Of a DNA stretch of 64,000 nucleotides, positions 9,259 through 19,305 are shown piece after piece. This DNA comes from an uncultured Luminiphilus sp. (GTDB lineage Bacteria > Pseudomonadota > Gammaproteobacteria > Pseudomonadales > Halieaceae): positions 1 to 64,000 of the forward strand of contig CALKNZ010000024.1 in assembly GCA_938091995.1 (NCBI GenBank). The letters are read 5' to 3'. Positions within the stretch are counted from its first letter, which is position 1. Each line of letters starts with the position of its first letter. Made by a program: the position numbers and the translations under genes. The notes below the pieces were generated by a model that was not told where the DNA came from, searched no databases, and saw nothing but the letters and a program-made list of their open reading frames with translations.

Positions 9259-10647
9259 TCAAGAAGCTTCCATTGCGGGAAAAACGAGCGTAAATTCAGC
9301 GCCTTTCTCCCAATTGTCCGCGCGAATAGTCCCTCCAAAGCTGGTGACAATACCGTAGCTTATAGAGCCGCCTAGCCCAGTCCCCTTACCTTCTGCTTTG
9401 GTAGTAAAAAAAGGTTCGAATACTTTCTCTAAATCGACATCGCTCATACCACCGCCTGAATCCCTAATCACTACGCAGACGTGTGAATCTTGACAGACGC
9501 CCTCAACCCACACCATACGCTCGTCAGGGCTAACATCACTAATGGCGTCGACCGCATTGCCAATGAGGTTAATAAAAACCTGCTCTAACTGACTTTCGAC
9601 ACAAAGAATCAGGGGTAAATCGGCGTCGATGTTGACGTCAACATCAACGTTGTTTTGATTAAGCACATTACTTAACAAGGTAAGAGCGCCGGTTACCGCC
9701 TTGCCAACAGACGCGGGTTGCATACTTGTAGGAGATGTCCGCCCAAAGGTCCGCAAGTGATCGACAATTTTGGCTGCTCTGGAAACAGATGCGGTCAATG
9801 AATCCAACTTGAGGATGGCGGTTTCGCTGTCGATTGGCGACGTAAGCAATAATTTTTTAATATTCAATGCCACTAACTTCATGTGATTCAACGGCTGATT
9901 GAGTTCATGAGCCATTCCCGTCGCCAGCTCACCCAGACTCGTCAATTTCGAAGCCTGTATTAGCTGAGCTTCTTTGGCTTTTTTCACCGTTAAATCAGTC
10001 AGTAATACCCAGTGACTGGTTTCCTTCAAGCCCACCATTTCAATCCGCCCGAGTACTGCATACTTCACAGTACTGCTGAGTTCCAACGTCACCTCCATTG
10101 CCAGTGCATTTTTACCTAAGCCCGCAATTTTTTGATCTAACGCAGCCCGCGTCTCTTGACTCCCATCAATAAAATCCTCAAACGCTTGATTCGTAGAAAT
10201 GACGTTGTTGGCATGTCCATAGGCTGCGACACCCACAGGAATACCCTGAAATAACTGCTTCAAACTGGCGCTCAGCTCATCCAAAGCCTTTTTTTCTTCC
10301 AATTCTGACTTACGGGCCTCCCGCTCTGCTCCTAGCGCTTTTTTCGTCTCCAGCTGGGCCTTAACCCGATCGTGATAGGCAGCCTCTAAACGCTCGTTCA
10401 ATGAGGTCAGCTCATCCACCTTAGTCGCAATAGCATCCTGACGACGCCCAGCAATTCTTGCAAAGGCACCCAAGAAGAAAGGGGCTGTATCTATGATCCA
10501 GTGCAGAGGCTGAACACTCTGAACCTGCAGGATATTTTGAACGCTAAAGGGAAGCTGCTGAGAATGAAGATCGAATAACGTCGAGATAATTGGAAATAGA
10601 AGTCCAAATAAAGCGCCAAAGATTGTGTATCGGGTTTTCTGCGTCAT
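9259..10647 (-). CDS. Membrane sensor histidine kinase, orphan
   Basis: HisKA box GELATGMAHELNQPLNHM; HATPase N box LIGNAVDAI; G boxes RDSGGGM and GTGLGGSI; N-terminal hydrophobic segments. Confidence 0.88.
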   Translation of the reverse strand: MTQKTRYTIFGALFGLLFPIISTLFDLHSQQLPFSVQNILQVQSVQPLHWIIDTAPFFLGAFARIAGRRQDAIATKVDELTSLNERLEAAYHDRVKAQLETKKALGAEREARKSELEEKKALDELSASLKQLFQGIPVGVAAYGHANNVISTNQAFEDFIDGSQETRAALDQKIAGLGKNALAMEVTLELSSTVKYAVLGRIEMVGLKETSHWVLLTDLTVKKAKEAQLIQASKLTSLGELATGMAHELNQPLNHMKLVALNIKKLLLTSPIDSETAILKLDSLTASVSRAAKIVDHLRTFGRTSPTSMQPASVGKAVTGALTLLSNVLNQNNVDVDVNIDADLPLILCVESQLEQVFINLIGNAVDAISDVSPDERMVWVEGVCQDSHVCVVIRDSGGGMSDVDLEKVFEPFFTTKAEGKGTGLGGSISYGIVTSFGGTIRADNWEKGAEFTLVFPAMEAS

Positions 10648-10809
10648 AGGTCAAGTCTACGCCCATCAAAATAGTTTGGCGACGAGTGATAGAGCAACCT
10701 TTAAAATTTGAATGAGCTACCGAATAAAGACTGGACCGTAACTCCAAAGCTGTGCCAGTGTAGGTGACGGTCGCCAGATTTCACCCACCTGCCAAAGGAG
10801 TGTGCGTTT

Positions 10810-11214
10810 ATGCGGGTCATCGGACTAGAGCTAGTCGCCATCATTAGCTCGCCAATCTTGTACGGGTTAATCTGCCTGCCGCTGAGCAACGCATTGCTCG
10901 CCCAATACCCCAACGAGGTGAACAGCTTAGGTGGCACACACAGCACCCAGCTAGTCGTTGCCATAGAGTTAATACAGCTCATCACTTTGATGGTTTGTGG
11001 CGCAGCCCTTCAGGGCATAGCGGGACACCTTCCAAGGTTCAAACTGATACTGGTGGGAACAACTATTGAAATGCTCGTCATCGCCATCTGGGTAGAGGCT
11101 CAATACTGGGATGCCATGCCGATTTGGCACCACTTCGTCTTCTTCACCCTGATTATTCTCGGCCTCGCTATGGGGAGCGCCTTGGCGGACCGATGGCGAC
11201 GCGCCCGATCTTGA
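10810..11214 (+). CDS. Hypothetical small integral membrane protein
   Basis: 134 aa ORF with about four hydrophobic segments; no family recognised. Confidence 0.5.
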   Translation: MRVIGLELVAIISSPILYGLICLPLSNALLAQYPNEVNSLGGTHSTQLVVAIELIQLITLMVCGAALQGIAGHLPRFKLILVGTTIEMLVIAIWVEAQYWDAMPIWHHFVFFTLIILGLAMGSALADRWRRARS

Positions 11215-11268
11215 TCGATCGGTATCAGCTGAGCATATTGTGCTCTGAGTGGAACATTAGAACCCTAG

Positions 11269-12807
11269 TCATCGACTCGCCTCGAAGACATAAGCAGCAA
11301 GGGCCTCGACCTCATCGGTATTTAGCTGCCCCCCGTAGGCTGGCATCGCTCCAACGCCCTGTGTAATCGCGTTGCGTAGCTGAACTAAGCTAGGCTTTAA
11401 GGTGTTGAAGTTGGGACCCACCACACCTCGAGCATTGGCGTCTTCGAGACTGTGACAGACACCACACCCCGGTTGAGCCTTGCTCTTAAAAATATCCTTA
11501 CCCAGTAAAGCCTGGTCCGATAAAGTCCGCGCCGGACTAGATGCCGCGGCATTTAGAGATGCCGCCGCTGGCGGCTCTGCCACCAAGTTCGACTGATCGG
11601 ATTCCTGGGGCATGGGCTGAGGCAGCGCCCTTAAGGCGGTAATCTCAAGCCCGTGGTCTTCCCAGCCGTTGTGGCCGTAGCCGCGATGGTTATCTTCCGC
11701 TTGCCGAGGTTGCTGCTCACCCTCAGCATCAACAGCACGACTGACGAAACGATGTTTTCCAATACCGAGTTCAATTTGCAAGGTGAAGGTGCGCCACGCG
11801 TTAGGGCCCAGATCGGGACCCAATAGCTGAGCTACCCGCCACGTTTTACCCGAGTCACTCGAAACCTCTACCGACTGAATGCCACGCTCACCAGAAAAAG
11901 CAACGCCATACAAAGTATTAGGGCCTGCTAACACCGGCTCACCATCAGCACCTGGACCGTTTAACCAAGATTTGACCGGCATGCGCCACATGGAGGGATG
12001 CTGAGGCCCACCCGACTCGCCCTGCGGTCTAAGTCGATAACCCGACTGTTGAATCTTCGCCGAGGACTCCTGACCGGTTGCCGCTAGCTGCCTAACCCAC
12101 TTAACGTTATTAACCCCAAAGTAGCCCGGAACAATAAGCCGTAGGGGTCCACCGTGAACAGCTGGCAAAGGCGCACCGTTCATCTCCCAAACCAGTAAAC
12201 AGTCTTCTAACCCCTTTGCCATAGGGACAGAACGCTCGACAACCACGGCATTTTTATCGATACCATCGGGCAGTTCCTCGCCCCCTGATGCCGTCAAAAA
12301 AGCCGCATCATCCTCGACCCCACCAAAATGATCAAAAATATCGGCCACCTTCACTCCGGTCCATAAGGCGCAACCCGCCGCACCGACACTCCATTGCGAG
12401 CCGGAAGGATGATGAGGGAAAAATTCACGCCCGTTGCCAGAGCACTGCAAAACCGTAGCAACGGTCTGTATCTGCATACGTTTGAGATCCGCTAGAGTTA
12501 AGCTTCCCGACTGCAGACAACCGCGCACTTCAAAAGACCAACTGTCACCCAAGCCGGTAACCGATGCAGGTGGCATGGGCAGATTATTTCTCACAAAAAA
12601 GTGCGACGCTGGCGTAATAGGACTAAAGCCAAACTGACTGCGACGTGTTTCTAGCGCCCATGGCAAGTCGTTATGAAGGGTAAATGTAGGGGCACGCTTA
12701 CCGAAGGGCATGGCGCGCTGAGCGCTTGCCAAAGTAACAGATTGACCGGCAAGGGCAACACCGGCCACCAAGCTTTTGATCACAAAGCGCCGTGATAGTG
12801 ACTCCAT
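11269..12807 (-). CDS. Sulfite oxidase-family molybdopterin oxidoreductase fused to C-terminal cytochrome c
   Basis: Tat-like leader SRRFVIKSLVAG when started at internal ATG 12807; LQCSGNGR Moco Cys motif; dimerisation domain; C-terminal CGVCH heme motif with AMPAYGGQL. Confidence 0.85.
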   Translation of the reverse strand: MESLSRRFVIKSLVAGVALAGQSVTLASAQRAMPFGKRAPTFTLHNDLPWALETRRSQFGFSPITPASHFFVRNNLPMPPASVTGLGDSWSFEVRGCLQSGSLTLADLKRMQIQTVATVLQCSGNGREFFPHHPSGSQWSVGAAGCALWTGVKVADIFDHFGGVEDDAAFLTASGGEELPDGIDKNAVVVERSVPMAKGLEDCLLVWEMNGAPLPAVHGGPLRLIVPGYFGVNNVKWVRQLAATGQESSAKIQQSGYRLRPQGESGGPQHPSMWRMPVKSWLNGPGADGEPVLAGPNTLYGVAFSGERGIQSVEVSSDSGKTWRVAQLLGPDLGPNAWRTFTLQIELGIGKHRFVSRAVDAEGEQQPRQAEDNHRGYGHNGWEDHGLEITALRALPQPMPQESDQSNLVAEPPAAASLNAAASSPARTLSDQALLGKDIFKSKAQPGCGVCHSLEDANARGVVGPNFNTLKPSLVQLRNAITQGVGAMPAYGGQLNTDEVEALAAYVFEASR

Positions 12808-13120
12808 CCTTGCTCTCCTGCCTTTAACTTTTAATATCACCATACAAACTGAAATGCCGAAAAAAGCCAATAGGCTGTGAAATTTACGACGCATTCACAA
12901 CCATCGCCCATGACCTAGCAATCCCAAGAAGCGCCACGACAGTGAAACCCTCCAGTTCCTCGTGAGCTATTGCAACGGTATCGGTCAGCCTTAAATGTTG
13001 GCTCAAAGTGAACTAACCCCGCCACTTCGATCTCCAACTTACCAAGCAACGGCCGTCAGCGAAGGCGGCGTGTGTCCATAGAGGGTGTAAGGTGCGCGCA
13101 GTGTGTTACCTAAAATTGGA

Positions 13121-13948
13121 TCAGCCCTTGGGAAACACAAATACCACGTTGACCCGCAGCGCCCACCCCTTGGGCCCAGCGTCGCTCGACTCGACCCAAT
13201 ATCGCGCACCACCGCCAATCTGCATCAGCTGATTACCAAATTTCATTAACTGATTTGCGCCAAAGTTGACGGGAACGGACCATTTCTTCTGATTCCAATC
13301 ATAAGTAGATTCAGTATTGATATAGTAAGTGAGCTTCTTCGGCGTGATGTAAGAGACAAAAGGCTGCACGAAACTCGCATTGACCTCTCCCCCCGGGAGC
13401 AGCGGATTATCTTCTTTTGCAAACGACCACAAATGGTTCCCCAGGAATCCATAGGTCCAAGGTCCCGACTGCTTCAAAACCAGACCGGTAGGTCCCGCAG
13501 CCCAAGCTCTCGGGCCCAATGCCTCTTTAGTGGCGGTTGGAATATTAAGGACCGGCCCCACACCCCAAATAAGCCCACCAGCAGTGGGTGCTTTAGGCGA
13601 AAAGAAAAGGCTCTGTACGACATCACCCAAACCCGACTCACCTGACCCGGCAATAGGATAATCAGACTGGTCAATGATGGGTAAGATGGTTCGAGAAATC
13701 ATGTTCCAATCATCATTGATTGAGACAGGAATAACAGGCTGCACATTGGTCTTCCAAATAGAACCCTTCTCATTGAGACCATAGCTATCATCGTAGTTAA
13801 TCTGTATCGGCACGCTGATGAGCGAAGCGACAGGGTTGGCTAACTTTTGAGCGATAGACTCATCATCGGCTGCAACACTTAACGACACCGCAGCTAAAAA
13901 ACCGGTAATCAAAGCGCCTATTGAGCGCCTTAACATAAAAGCCTGCAT
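13121..13948 (-). CDS. Outer-membrane beta-barrel-like protein (MetA-pathway/transporter-like family)
   Basis: Signal peptide, beta-rich sequence, aromatic C-terminal region VNVVFVFPKG; resembles neuromedin U/transporter-annotated proteins. Confidence 0.5.
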   Translation of the reverse strand: MQAFMLRRSIGALITGFLAAVSLSVAADDESIAQKLANPVASLISVPIQINYDDSYGLNEKGSIWKTNVQPVIPVSINDDWNMISRTILPIIDQSDYPIAGSGESGLGDVVQSLFFSPKAPTAGGLIWGVGPVLNIPTATKEALGPRAWAAGPTGLVLKQSGPWTYGFLGNHLWSFAKEDNPLLPGGEVNASFVQPFVSYITPKKLTYYINTESTYDWNQKKWSVPVNFGANQLMKFGNQLMQIGGGARYWVESSDAGPKGWALRVNVVFVFPKG

Positions 13949-14109
13949 AAACTCTCTCCAAAGAAATGGGTTTTGTAGGCTCGCAATCAAGACGCGCCCT
14001 CGGGAATGACATCACCGAGGCGCAATTCTTTATCGTTCTGAATGAAAACGCCACACGCATATGGATTCTGTCACCAAATGCTAGCTGAGCGCGGCGTTTG
14101 TCAGGGGCG

Positions 14110-15279
14110 TTAGATACTTAAATCGTCGCAGTTGTAATCTTTAATGTCTTCTTTAGCCGTGGCATTCCAGATAAACGTCTTATCTTGCTCGGCGAAGGGC
14201 TTATAGCAATAGGGGGATTCACTAGGGAAACGCTGCTGTCGTGCATCAATCGCGTAGCCTAGCACTCGGGTACGACGAGCAATAATCGATTCATCAAACT
14301 TCTGTGCATCACTATGAATTCCGCCACCCTGCACGCCCAAGACCGAGGAGCGACGGTGAAACCCAAAGTTCACCGTCACCCTGGGTTCGAGTCCACAATT
14401 TGGAAAAGACCCATGCAGCAACTGGCGATTACAGATCACAACATCGCCAGGGTTACAGACCAGCGGCACAGCACCTTCTAGCCGCTCACTACCCGACTCT
14501 GCCACCAATTTACTGATATCGAGCTTTCCCAGTTTGTGCGTACCGGGCACCACCCAGACACCATTGACTGCCGTACTGCCGTGCAGCTGAGCCATAAAAT
14601 TGAAGCCGTGAATATCCTCATCAAAGTCATTATTGTCCCAGTGGGTGACGCCATCCTGGTGCCAAGCAACCGCTGCGCCAATGCCGGGATCTTTGATAAA
14701 CAGTGCCTCATTAAATGGCGCAAAATCGGGCCCATTAATCGCCTCTGCAACCCGCAAAAGCTGGGGATGCGCATAGGTACGTAAACAAGCTTCAGAAAAT
14801 TGCAGCGAACCCAAAAGAATAAAGGGAGCTGCGGCGGGTGCCTCAGCTGCAGCCTCAGGCTCGAACATTTTCACCTGATGACGCCCGTTAGCAAGGGAAG
14901 TACCCCCCAAGGGGTCTCCCAATGGCTTCGACCAAACCAAGGTCAGCGCTTTAGAGTCTGAGCCAAGTGCCGCTTGCCCAGAGGCATTCACACGGCTCTC
15001 GGGACCCGTGGGAAAACGCTCACGCATTGCACTCAAATCAGACGCAATATCAGAGAGCTCTTCAGAGGTCAGTACGTCCGTAAACACATAAAAACCATAG
15101 CGAGAGTAAGCCTCTCTAATACCAGGGTCGAGGCCACCGGCTTCATCAAACTGAATAGGCCCCCGGTTATCTAAATTCAGAGCTGTTTTATGGCCCGCCT
15201 CTAAATAATGACGCATAGCCTCGGCTTGATCGCCGTAGTACGCCGAGCAAAGATCAATGGACTTGGTGATGTCGCTCAC
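14110..15279 (-). CDS. Phytanoyl-CoA dioxygenase (PhyH) family protein
   Basis: Fe(II)-binding HQD (VAWHQDGVTHWDN) and distal His (RQLLHGSFPN); 2OG-binding Arg region. Confidence 0.82.
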   Translation of the reverse strand: MSDITKSIDLCSAYYGDQAEAMRHYLEAGHKTALNLDNRGPIQFDEAGGLDPGIREAYSRYGFYVFTDVLTSEELSDIASDLSAMRERFPTGPESRVNASGQAALGSDSKALTLVWSKPLGDPLGGTSLANGRHQVKMFEPEAAAEAPAAAPFILLGSLQFSEACLRTYAHPQLLRVAEAINGPDFAPFNEALFIKDPGIGAAVAWHQDGVTHWDNNDFDEDIHGFNFMAQLHGSTAVNGVWVVPGTHKLGKLDISKLVAESGSERLEGAVPLVCNPGDVVICNRQLLHGSFPNCGLEPRVTVNFGFHRRSSVLGVQGGGIHSDAQKFDESIIARRTRVLGYAIDARQQRFPSESPYCYKPFAEQDKTFIWNATAKEDIKDYNCDDLSI

Positions 15280-15611
15280 TGTATGTATTCCCGAGAAACC
15301 CTTTTCCTGCGCAATACCATACTCACGCGCGCTGTAAAATTCAAAATAAAAGAGGGCCGTTGTCGAGACAGGCCGTCCCTCGAACGAGCGATGATGACTG
15401 GGGCTGTTAGCTCAATTGACCCTAGGTTGGGTCGCTAGGCTTTGAAAAAAAGCCAGTCCCGGTGTGAAAAAATCCAGTCCAAGCGCCGACAAATGCCACA
15501 AAAACTCGAATATATCTAAATATTAATTAACAAAATCAATTATTTAAGTGATATCAGCCCGAGCGATCATCATTTAACATAAAGGTTGACCCACTAAAAA
15601 TAGCCGCACTC

Positions 15612-17327
15612 ATGCAATACAATCCGACCCTAGATGGGCAATCGTTAATACCAAATAACTTTTCCACATCGAATTCCAACGCGCAATTAGCTGACCTGAG
15701 CAGCCGCATGTGTAATACCATTTTAACCGCGCTTTGCGTTTTAGGGGTGCCGGCCCTCATTGCTAGTTTGTCGCGCATTTCTGACTTTGGTCTAACACCG
15801 GTCATGGTCAGCCAAGTTCTTGCTCTCTCAGGACTTATTCTTGTCACCATCAGAAAGCGCAGTCTTAGCTATGAATTGCGTGTGGGTGCCTTGCTCGCCT
15901 CAATCTATGTTCTCGCGATCTCTGGCTTGTGGTCATTTGGCCACCTAGGTGGCGGCAAATTAATGCTACTAGTCTTTATCATACTGACCGCCCTATTTAC
16001 GGAGACTAAATATGCCTATGCCGCAATTGCACTCAGTGCTGTAAGCCTGATGCTGTTTGGCTGGGTTTTTGTCTCCGGTGACTTAAACGTATCAGCTGCC
16101 ACCGACGATTATAATAAGTCACCACAAACCTGGATTACCGCCGCGCTAACCATAGTGATGTTAGGCGGCTTCATCTCCCTAGGGGTTTCACGAATATTGA
16201 CATTCCAGAGAAGCTTGCTTGTATCTCTAGAAAATCAGGCTTCCTATAACGCAACGCTGGTTGAACAAGCCGCTGCATGCATGCTGGTGGTCGACAATAA
16301 TTATCGTCTTCATGATGCCAACGCAGACGCTCAGGCTCTGCTTATATTGGCGGATTCAAAGCAGTGGCATCGCCCGCTATCTGAGCTCATCGCACCGGGG
16401 CACGGTACAGAGCGACTAATTGAGAGCCTAAAAACCGCGCTTTCGGGCCAACCTGTCACCAACTTAGAGATTCAAATGCAAGGAAAAACAGGTCAGCACC
16501 TAGACTTTGTCTGGAACATGGCGCCCCACCGGAACTCTGATGGCGACGCTATTGGTATCATTTGCGTTGGACAGAACATCACCGATCTGAAGCACGCGCA
16601 GCAGCAGCTGATACACAGTTCAAGATTAACAACGCTTGGAGAGATGACGACCTCCATCGCACATGAGATCAACCAACCCCTGGCTATTATGCGGCTTTTG
16701 GTCCAAAACCTACTCAAAAAGATTGCATTCAATAAGGCAAAAAATCAGGCCTTAGACTCAGAACTTATACAATCAAAATTAGAGCGTATTGATCAGCAAA
16801 TCGAACGCGCTGCCATTATTACAGACCACATGAGACTCTTTGGCCATAAAGAAGAAGGCCCCCAAACTCAAATCGTTGTCCAATCCGTTATCGAGAATGC
16901 TCTCTCACTAACCGCAGAGCAATATCGCTTACAAAATATTGAGCTCACCTATAAAAAGCCTGACGAGGACATCATCATTACAGCTAGAAGCCTTGAGCTA
17001 GAACAGGCAGTACTTAATGTCCTGAGTAACGCCGAATATGCTGTCAATAAATTTAGTCCTACAGGGAAGAAACACATCAGTCTTGCACTTTTCAGCAATC
17101 CGACTTCGACCCTAATTGAAATTTCTGACTCTGGCGCCGGTATTAGCGAGCAAGTCCTCCCCCACATTTTTGATCCCTTCTTTACCACCAAGGAGACAGG
17201 CGAGGGTACGGGACTAGGTTTATCAGTGACTTACAAACTACTTAGTGATATGGGCGCTTCTATTTCAGCTGCCAACTCGGCGTCTGGAGGGGCAACCTTC
17301 ACCATCGAATTTGCTAATACCCAATAG
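15612..17327 (+). CDS. PAS-containing membrane sensor histidine kinase, orphan
   Basis: Multi-TM N-terminus, PAS-like region, H box GEMTTSIAHEINQPLA, HATPase GTGLGLSV. Confidence 0.9.
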   Translation: MQYNPTLDGQSLIPNNFSTSNSNAQLADLSSRMCNTILTALCVLGVPALIASLSRISDFGLTPVMVSQVLALSGLILVTIRKRSLSYELRVGALLASIYVLAISGLWSFGHLGGGKLMLLVFIILTALFTETKYAYAAIALSAVSLMLFGWVFVSGDLNVSAATDDYNKSPQTWITAALTIVMLGGFISLGVSRILTFQRSLLVSLENQASYNATLVEQAAACMLVVDNNYRLHDANADAQALLILADSKQWHRPLSELIAPGHGTERLIESLKTALSGQPVTNLEIQMQGKTGQHLDFVWNMAPHRNSDGDAIGIICVGQNITDLKHAQQQLIHSSRLTTLGEMTTSIAHEINQPLAIMRLLVQNLLKKIAFNKAKNQALDSELIQSKLERIDQQIERAAIITDHMRLFGHKEEGPQTQIVVQSVIENALSLTAEQYRLQNIELTYKKPDEDIIITARSLELEQAVLNVLSNAEYAVNKFSPTGKKHISLALFSNPTSTLIEISDSGAGISEQVLPHIFDPFFTTKETGEGTGLGLSVTYKLLSDMGASISAANSASGGATFTIEFANTQ

Positions 17328-17640
17328 TCGACAATGGCAGAAACTGTCCTTCGACTTGGCGGCAATAGGTTAATCGTATGGGAGCGAGAACGCCGCGCAT
17401 CACTGAAGAATGCTAGCTGCTGTAGCCAACCCCACCAGGTAGACAAGAGGCCTTTAGAGTACGGTCTGAGTGACATTCACACTGATGACCAGTAGGAAAC
17501 CCCAGGGTACTGGAACAATCATTCAGAGCTGAGCGCCTAATGAGTCGAGTAGTGAAAGGGGTCGGCAACGCCACGCTAGTGGCACAAAAACCCGCTGAAA
17601 ATTCAGCCATCACTCGGGCGCTGACCGACGCATTGAGATG

Positions 17641-18087
17641 TCATGAGACCTCAACCAATTCGAGTACCGTACCGTCAGGGTCTTTAAAGCAGATAAAACG
17701 AACTTGTGAACCCTTGGGCCCCTCAACTTCAGCCGGTCCCTCTGATAAAAACTCGACACCCGCCTGTGCCAGAGTCGCCATGTCTTCATCGAGGGCATTG
17801 GTTGTGAATGCAACCCGCGCGATACCCGGGTGCGCCATGCTGACATAAGGTATACCCGTCTCCTGAGGATCTTTCCATTCCAATAAATCGATGACGATGC
17901 GACTGGGGTGTTTCATTAATGCACCCTCTACTAGGTAGCGTTGCATCCCCACAGCAGCAGCTACGTCACCCTCCCCCTCTGGGGTTACCGGCATGATGAC
18001 GGCAAAACCCAACATTTCATAAAACTGCTTAGAGCGCTTGAAATTGCGACAGTTAATGTTGATATGCAGTAATCCCGTAATGTTCAT
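17641..18087 (-). CDS. VOC/glyoxalase family protein
   Basis: HININCRNFKRSKQFYEMLGF and FICFKDPDGTVLELVEV VOC motifs; ATGA overlap with upstream SDR. Confidence 0.82.
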   Translation of the reverse strand: MNITGLLHININCRNFKRSKQFYEMLGFAVIMPVTPEGEGDVAAAVGMQRYLVEGALMKHPSRIVIDLLEWKDPQETGIPYVSMAHPGIARVAFTTNALDEDMATLAQAGVEFLSEGPAEVEGPKGSQVRFICFKDPDGTVLELVEVS

Positions 18088-19094
18088 GAGCCGCTCCTCG
18101 GTGGTTTGGGTTGCACGGTCAAACGCTTGAACCGAAGCGACCATGACTCAGGCATCAACCAAAGCGCGTAAAAAAGGCTCTTAGCCAATCGGCCACTAAG
18201 ATACCGTAACTTTGGATGCACCGCCGTCGCTGCATGCACTATGTCGTTCACCGCCGCCGCGGGATCTTCTGCAATGCTGCGCAATTGTTGCGTGTTTTTG
18301 TCTACGTATTGATCGAGCCAAGACTCAGGCCAAAGCATTTGCCAATCTCCCGCTGGGTCATCGGTGGCCATCGCCTGCCAAGTAGCTCGGTGTGCAGGAA
18401 AAAATGTCTCAGCCATCGGTGTGCGCATTGTGGCTGGATTAATCACACTCACCATAACCCCGCAGAAAGATAGCTCCACTCGCAGCGCATCGGCATAGGC
18501 TTCAAGCGCAAATTTAGAAGCATCATAAGGCGCATTCCCGGGAAGGCTAACAATCCCATCAACGCTACTCACTAAAACCACGCGACCTTTCGAACGCCTG
18601 AGTGCACTGAGTAGCTTTTGGGTTAGCAATACGGGCGCAAAAAAGTTGACCGCCATGACCTGACGATAAGAGTGTATGGGCTGGTAGTCGACGAATCCCG
18701 GCATAACAGTGCCCGCGGCGTGGACAACCCCCCAGAGCAGGCCCTCAGTGCGACTGTTTATTTCCTGGGCGATATTTCGAACCGCATCATCATGGGTCAA
18801 ATCAAGCTGAGGTGCCCAAGCTGCACCCGCTGCTAATGCCTTTTTGGAACCTTCTTCGGTATAGCAGCACGCAATAACCTTGGCGCGACAGGCTGCCAAT
18901 GCTGTGACGACACCCAAACCAATGCCCGAGTCACAACCGGTCACGACCAACCAACGACCGGTCATATCTAAACGCTGCTGACGTATCAGGCTTTTGTAGA
19001 GCAGGCGCGCTACTGTGAGCAGAGCTACCGTTAAAGTCGCGAAACCAAGCACCAAAACAACTGACAGTAGAAGTCCTGAATTTTCCACCGACAT
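18084..19094 (-). CDS. Short-chain dehydrogenase, SDR9C/retinol dehydrogenase-like, with N-terminal TM anchor
   Basis: TGCDSGIG cofactor motif, ACCYTEEG, LWGVVHAAG, VSSVDG, YDASK; N-terminal hydrophobic helix. Confidence 0.82.
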   Translation of the reverse strand: MSVENSGLLLSVVLVLGFATLTVALLTVARLLYKSLIRQQRLDMTGRWLVVTGCDSGIGLGVVTALAACRAKVIACCYTEEGSKKALAAGAAWAPQLDLTHDDAVRNIAQEINSRTEGLLWGVVHAAGTVMPGFVDYQPIHSYRQVMAVNFFAPVLLTQKLLSALRRSKGRVVLVSSVDGIVSLPGNAPYDASKFALEAYADALRVELSFCGVMVSVINPATMRTPMAETFFPAHRATWQAMATDDPAGDWQMLWPESWLDQYVDKNTQQLRSIAEDPAAAVNDIVHAATAVHPKLRYLSGRLAKSLFYALWLMPESWSLRFKRLTVQPKPPRSGS

Positions 19095-19208
19095 CGGCTT
19101 TCTCTCCGTTTATCAAAGACTCATCAGTCTACCCCGTCGCCGCAGTACACCACTACGTCCAGCAACTGCGCGAATTAAGCAGTAGCTTGCCAAACGCCAC
19201 TTAAAAAA

Positions 19209-19237
19209 TTAACATATGTTAAGTTAACACATGTTCA
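19209..19237. promoter_or_regulatory. Tandem palindromic operators (putative TetR sites)
   Basis: Perfect 14-bp palindrome TTAACATATGTTAA (19209-19222) followed 15 bp on by TTAACACATGTTCA (19224-19237), between divergent SDR and TetR genes. Confidence 0.55.
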
Positions 19238-19247
19238 TTTAATTTTT

Positions 19248-19271
19248 AACGGCACAACAGGCCGTTTTTTT
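19248..19271 (+). terminator. Terminator-like hairpin in tetR leader (possible attenuator)
   Basis: AACGGC-ACAACAG-GCCGTT followed by a T tract, upstream of the tetR ATG at 19306. Confidence 0.45.
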
Positions 19272-19305
19272 AAGAAAAAAACACCGCTTGAGGGATCTAT
19301 AAATC

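Noticed and set aside
14382-14394. GGGTTCGAGTCC tRNA T-arm-like string
   Set aside because: Lies inside the PhyH coding sequence (NCGLEPRVTVNFGF); no acceptor stem or cloverleaf around it.
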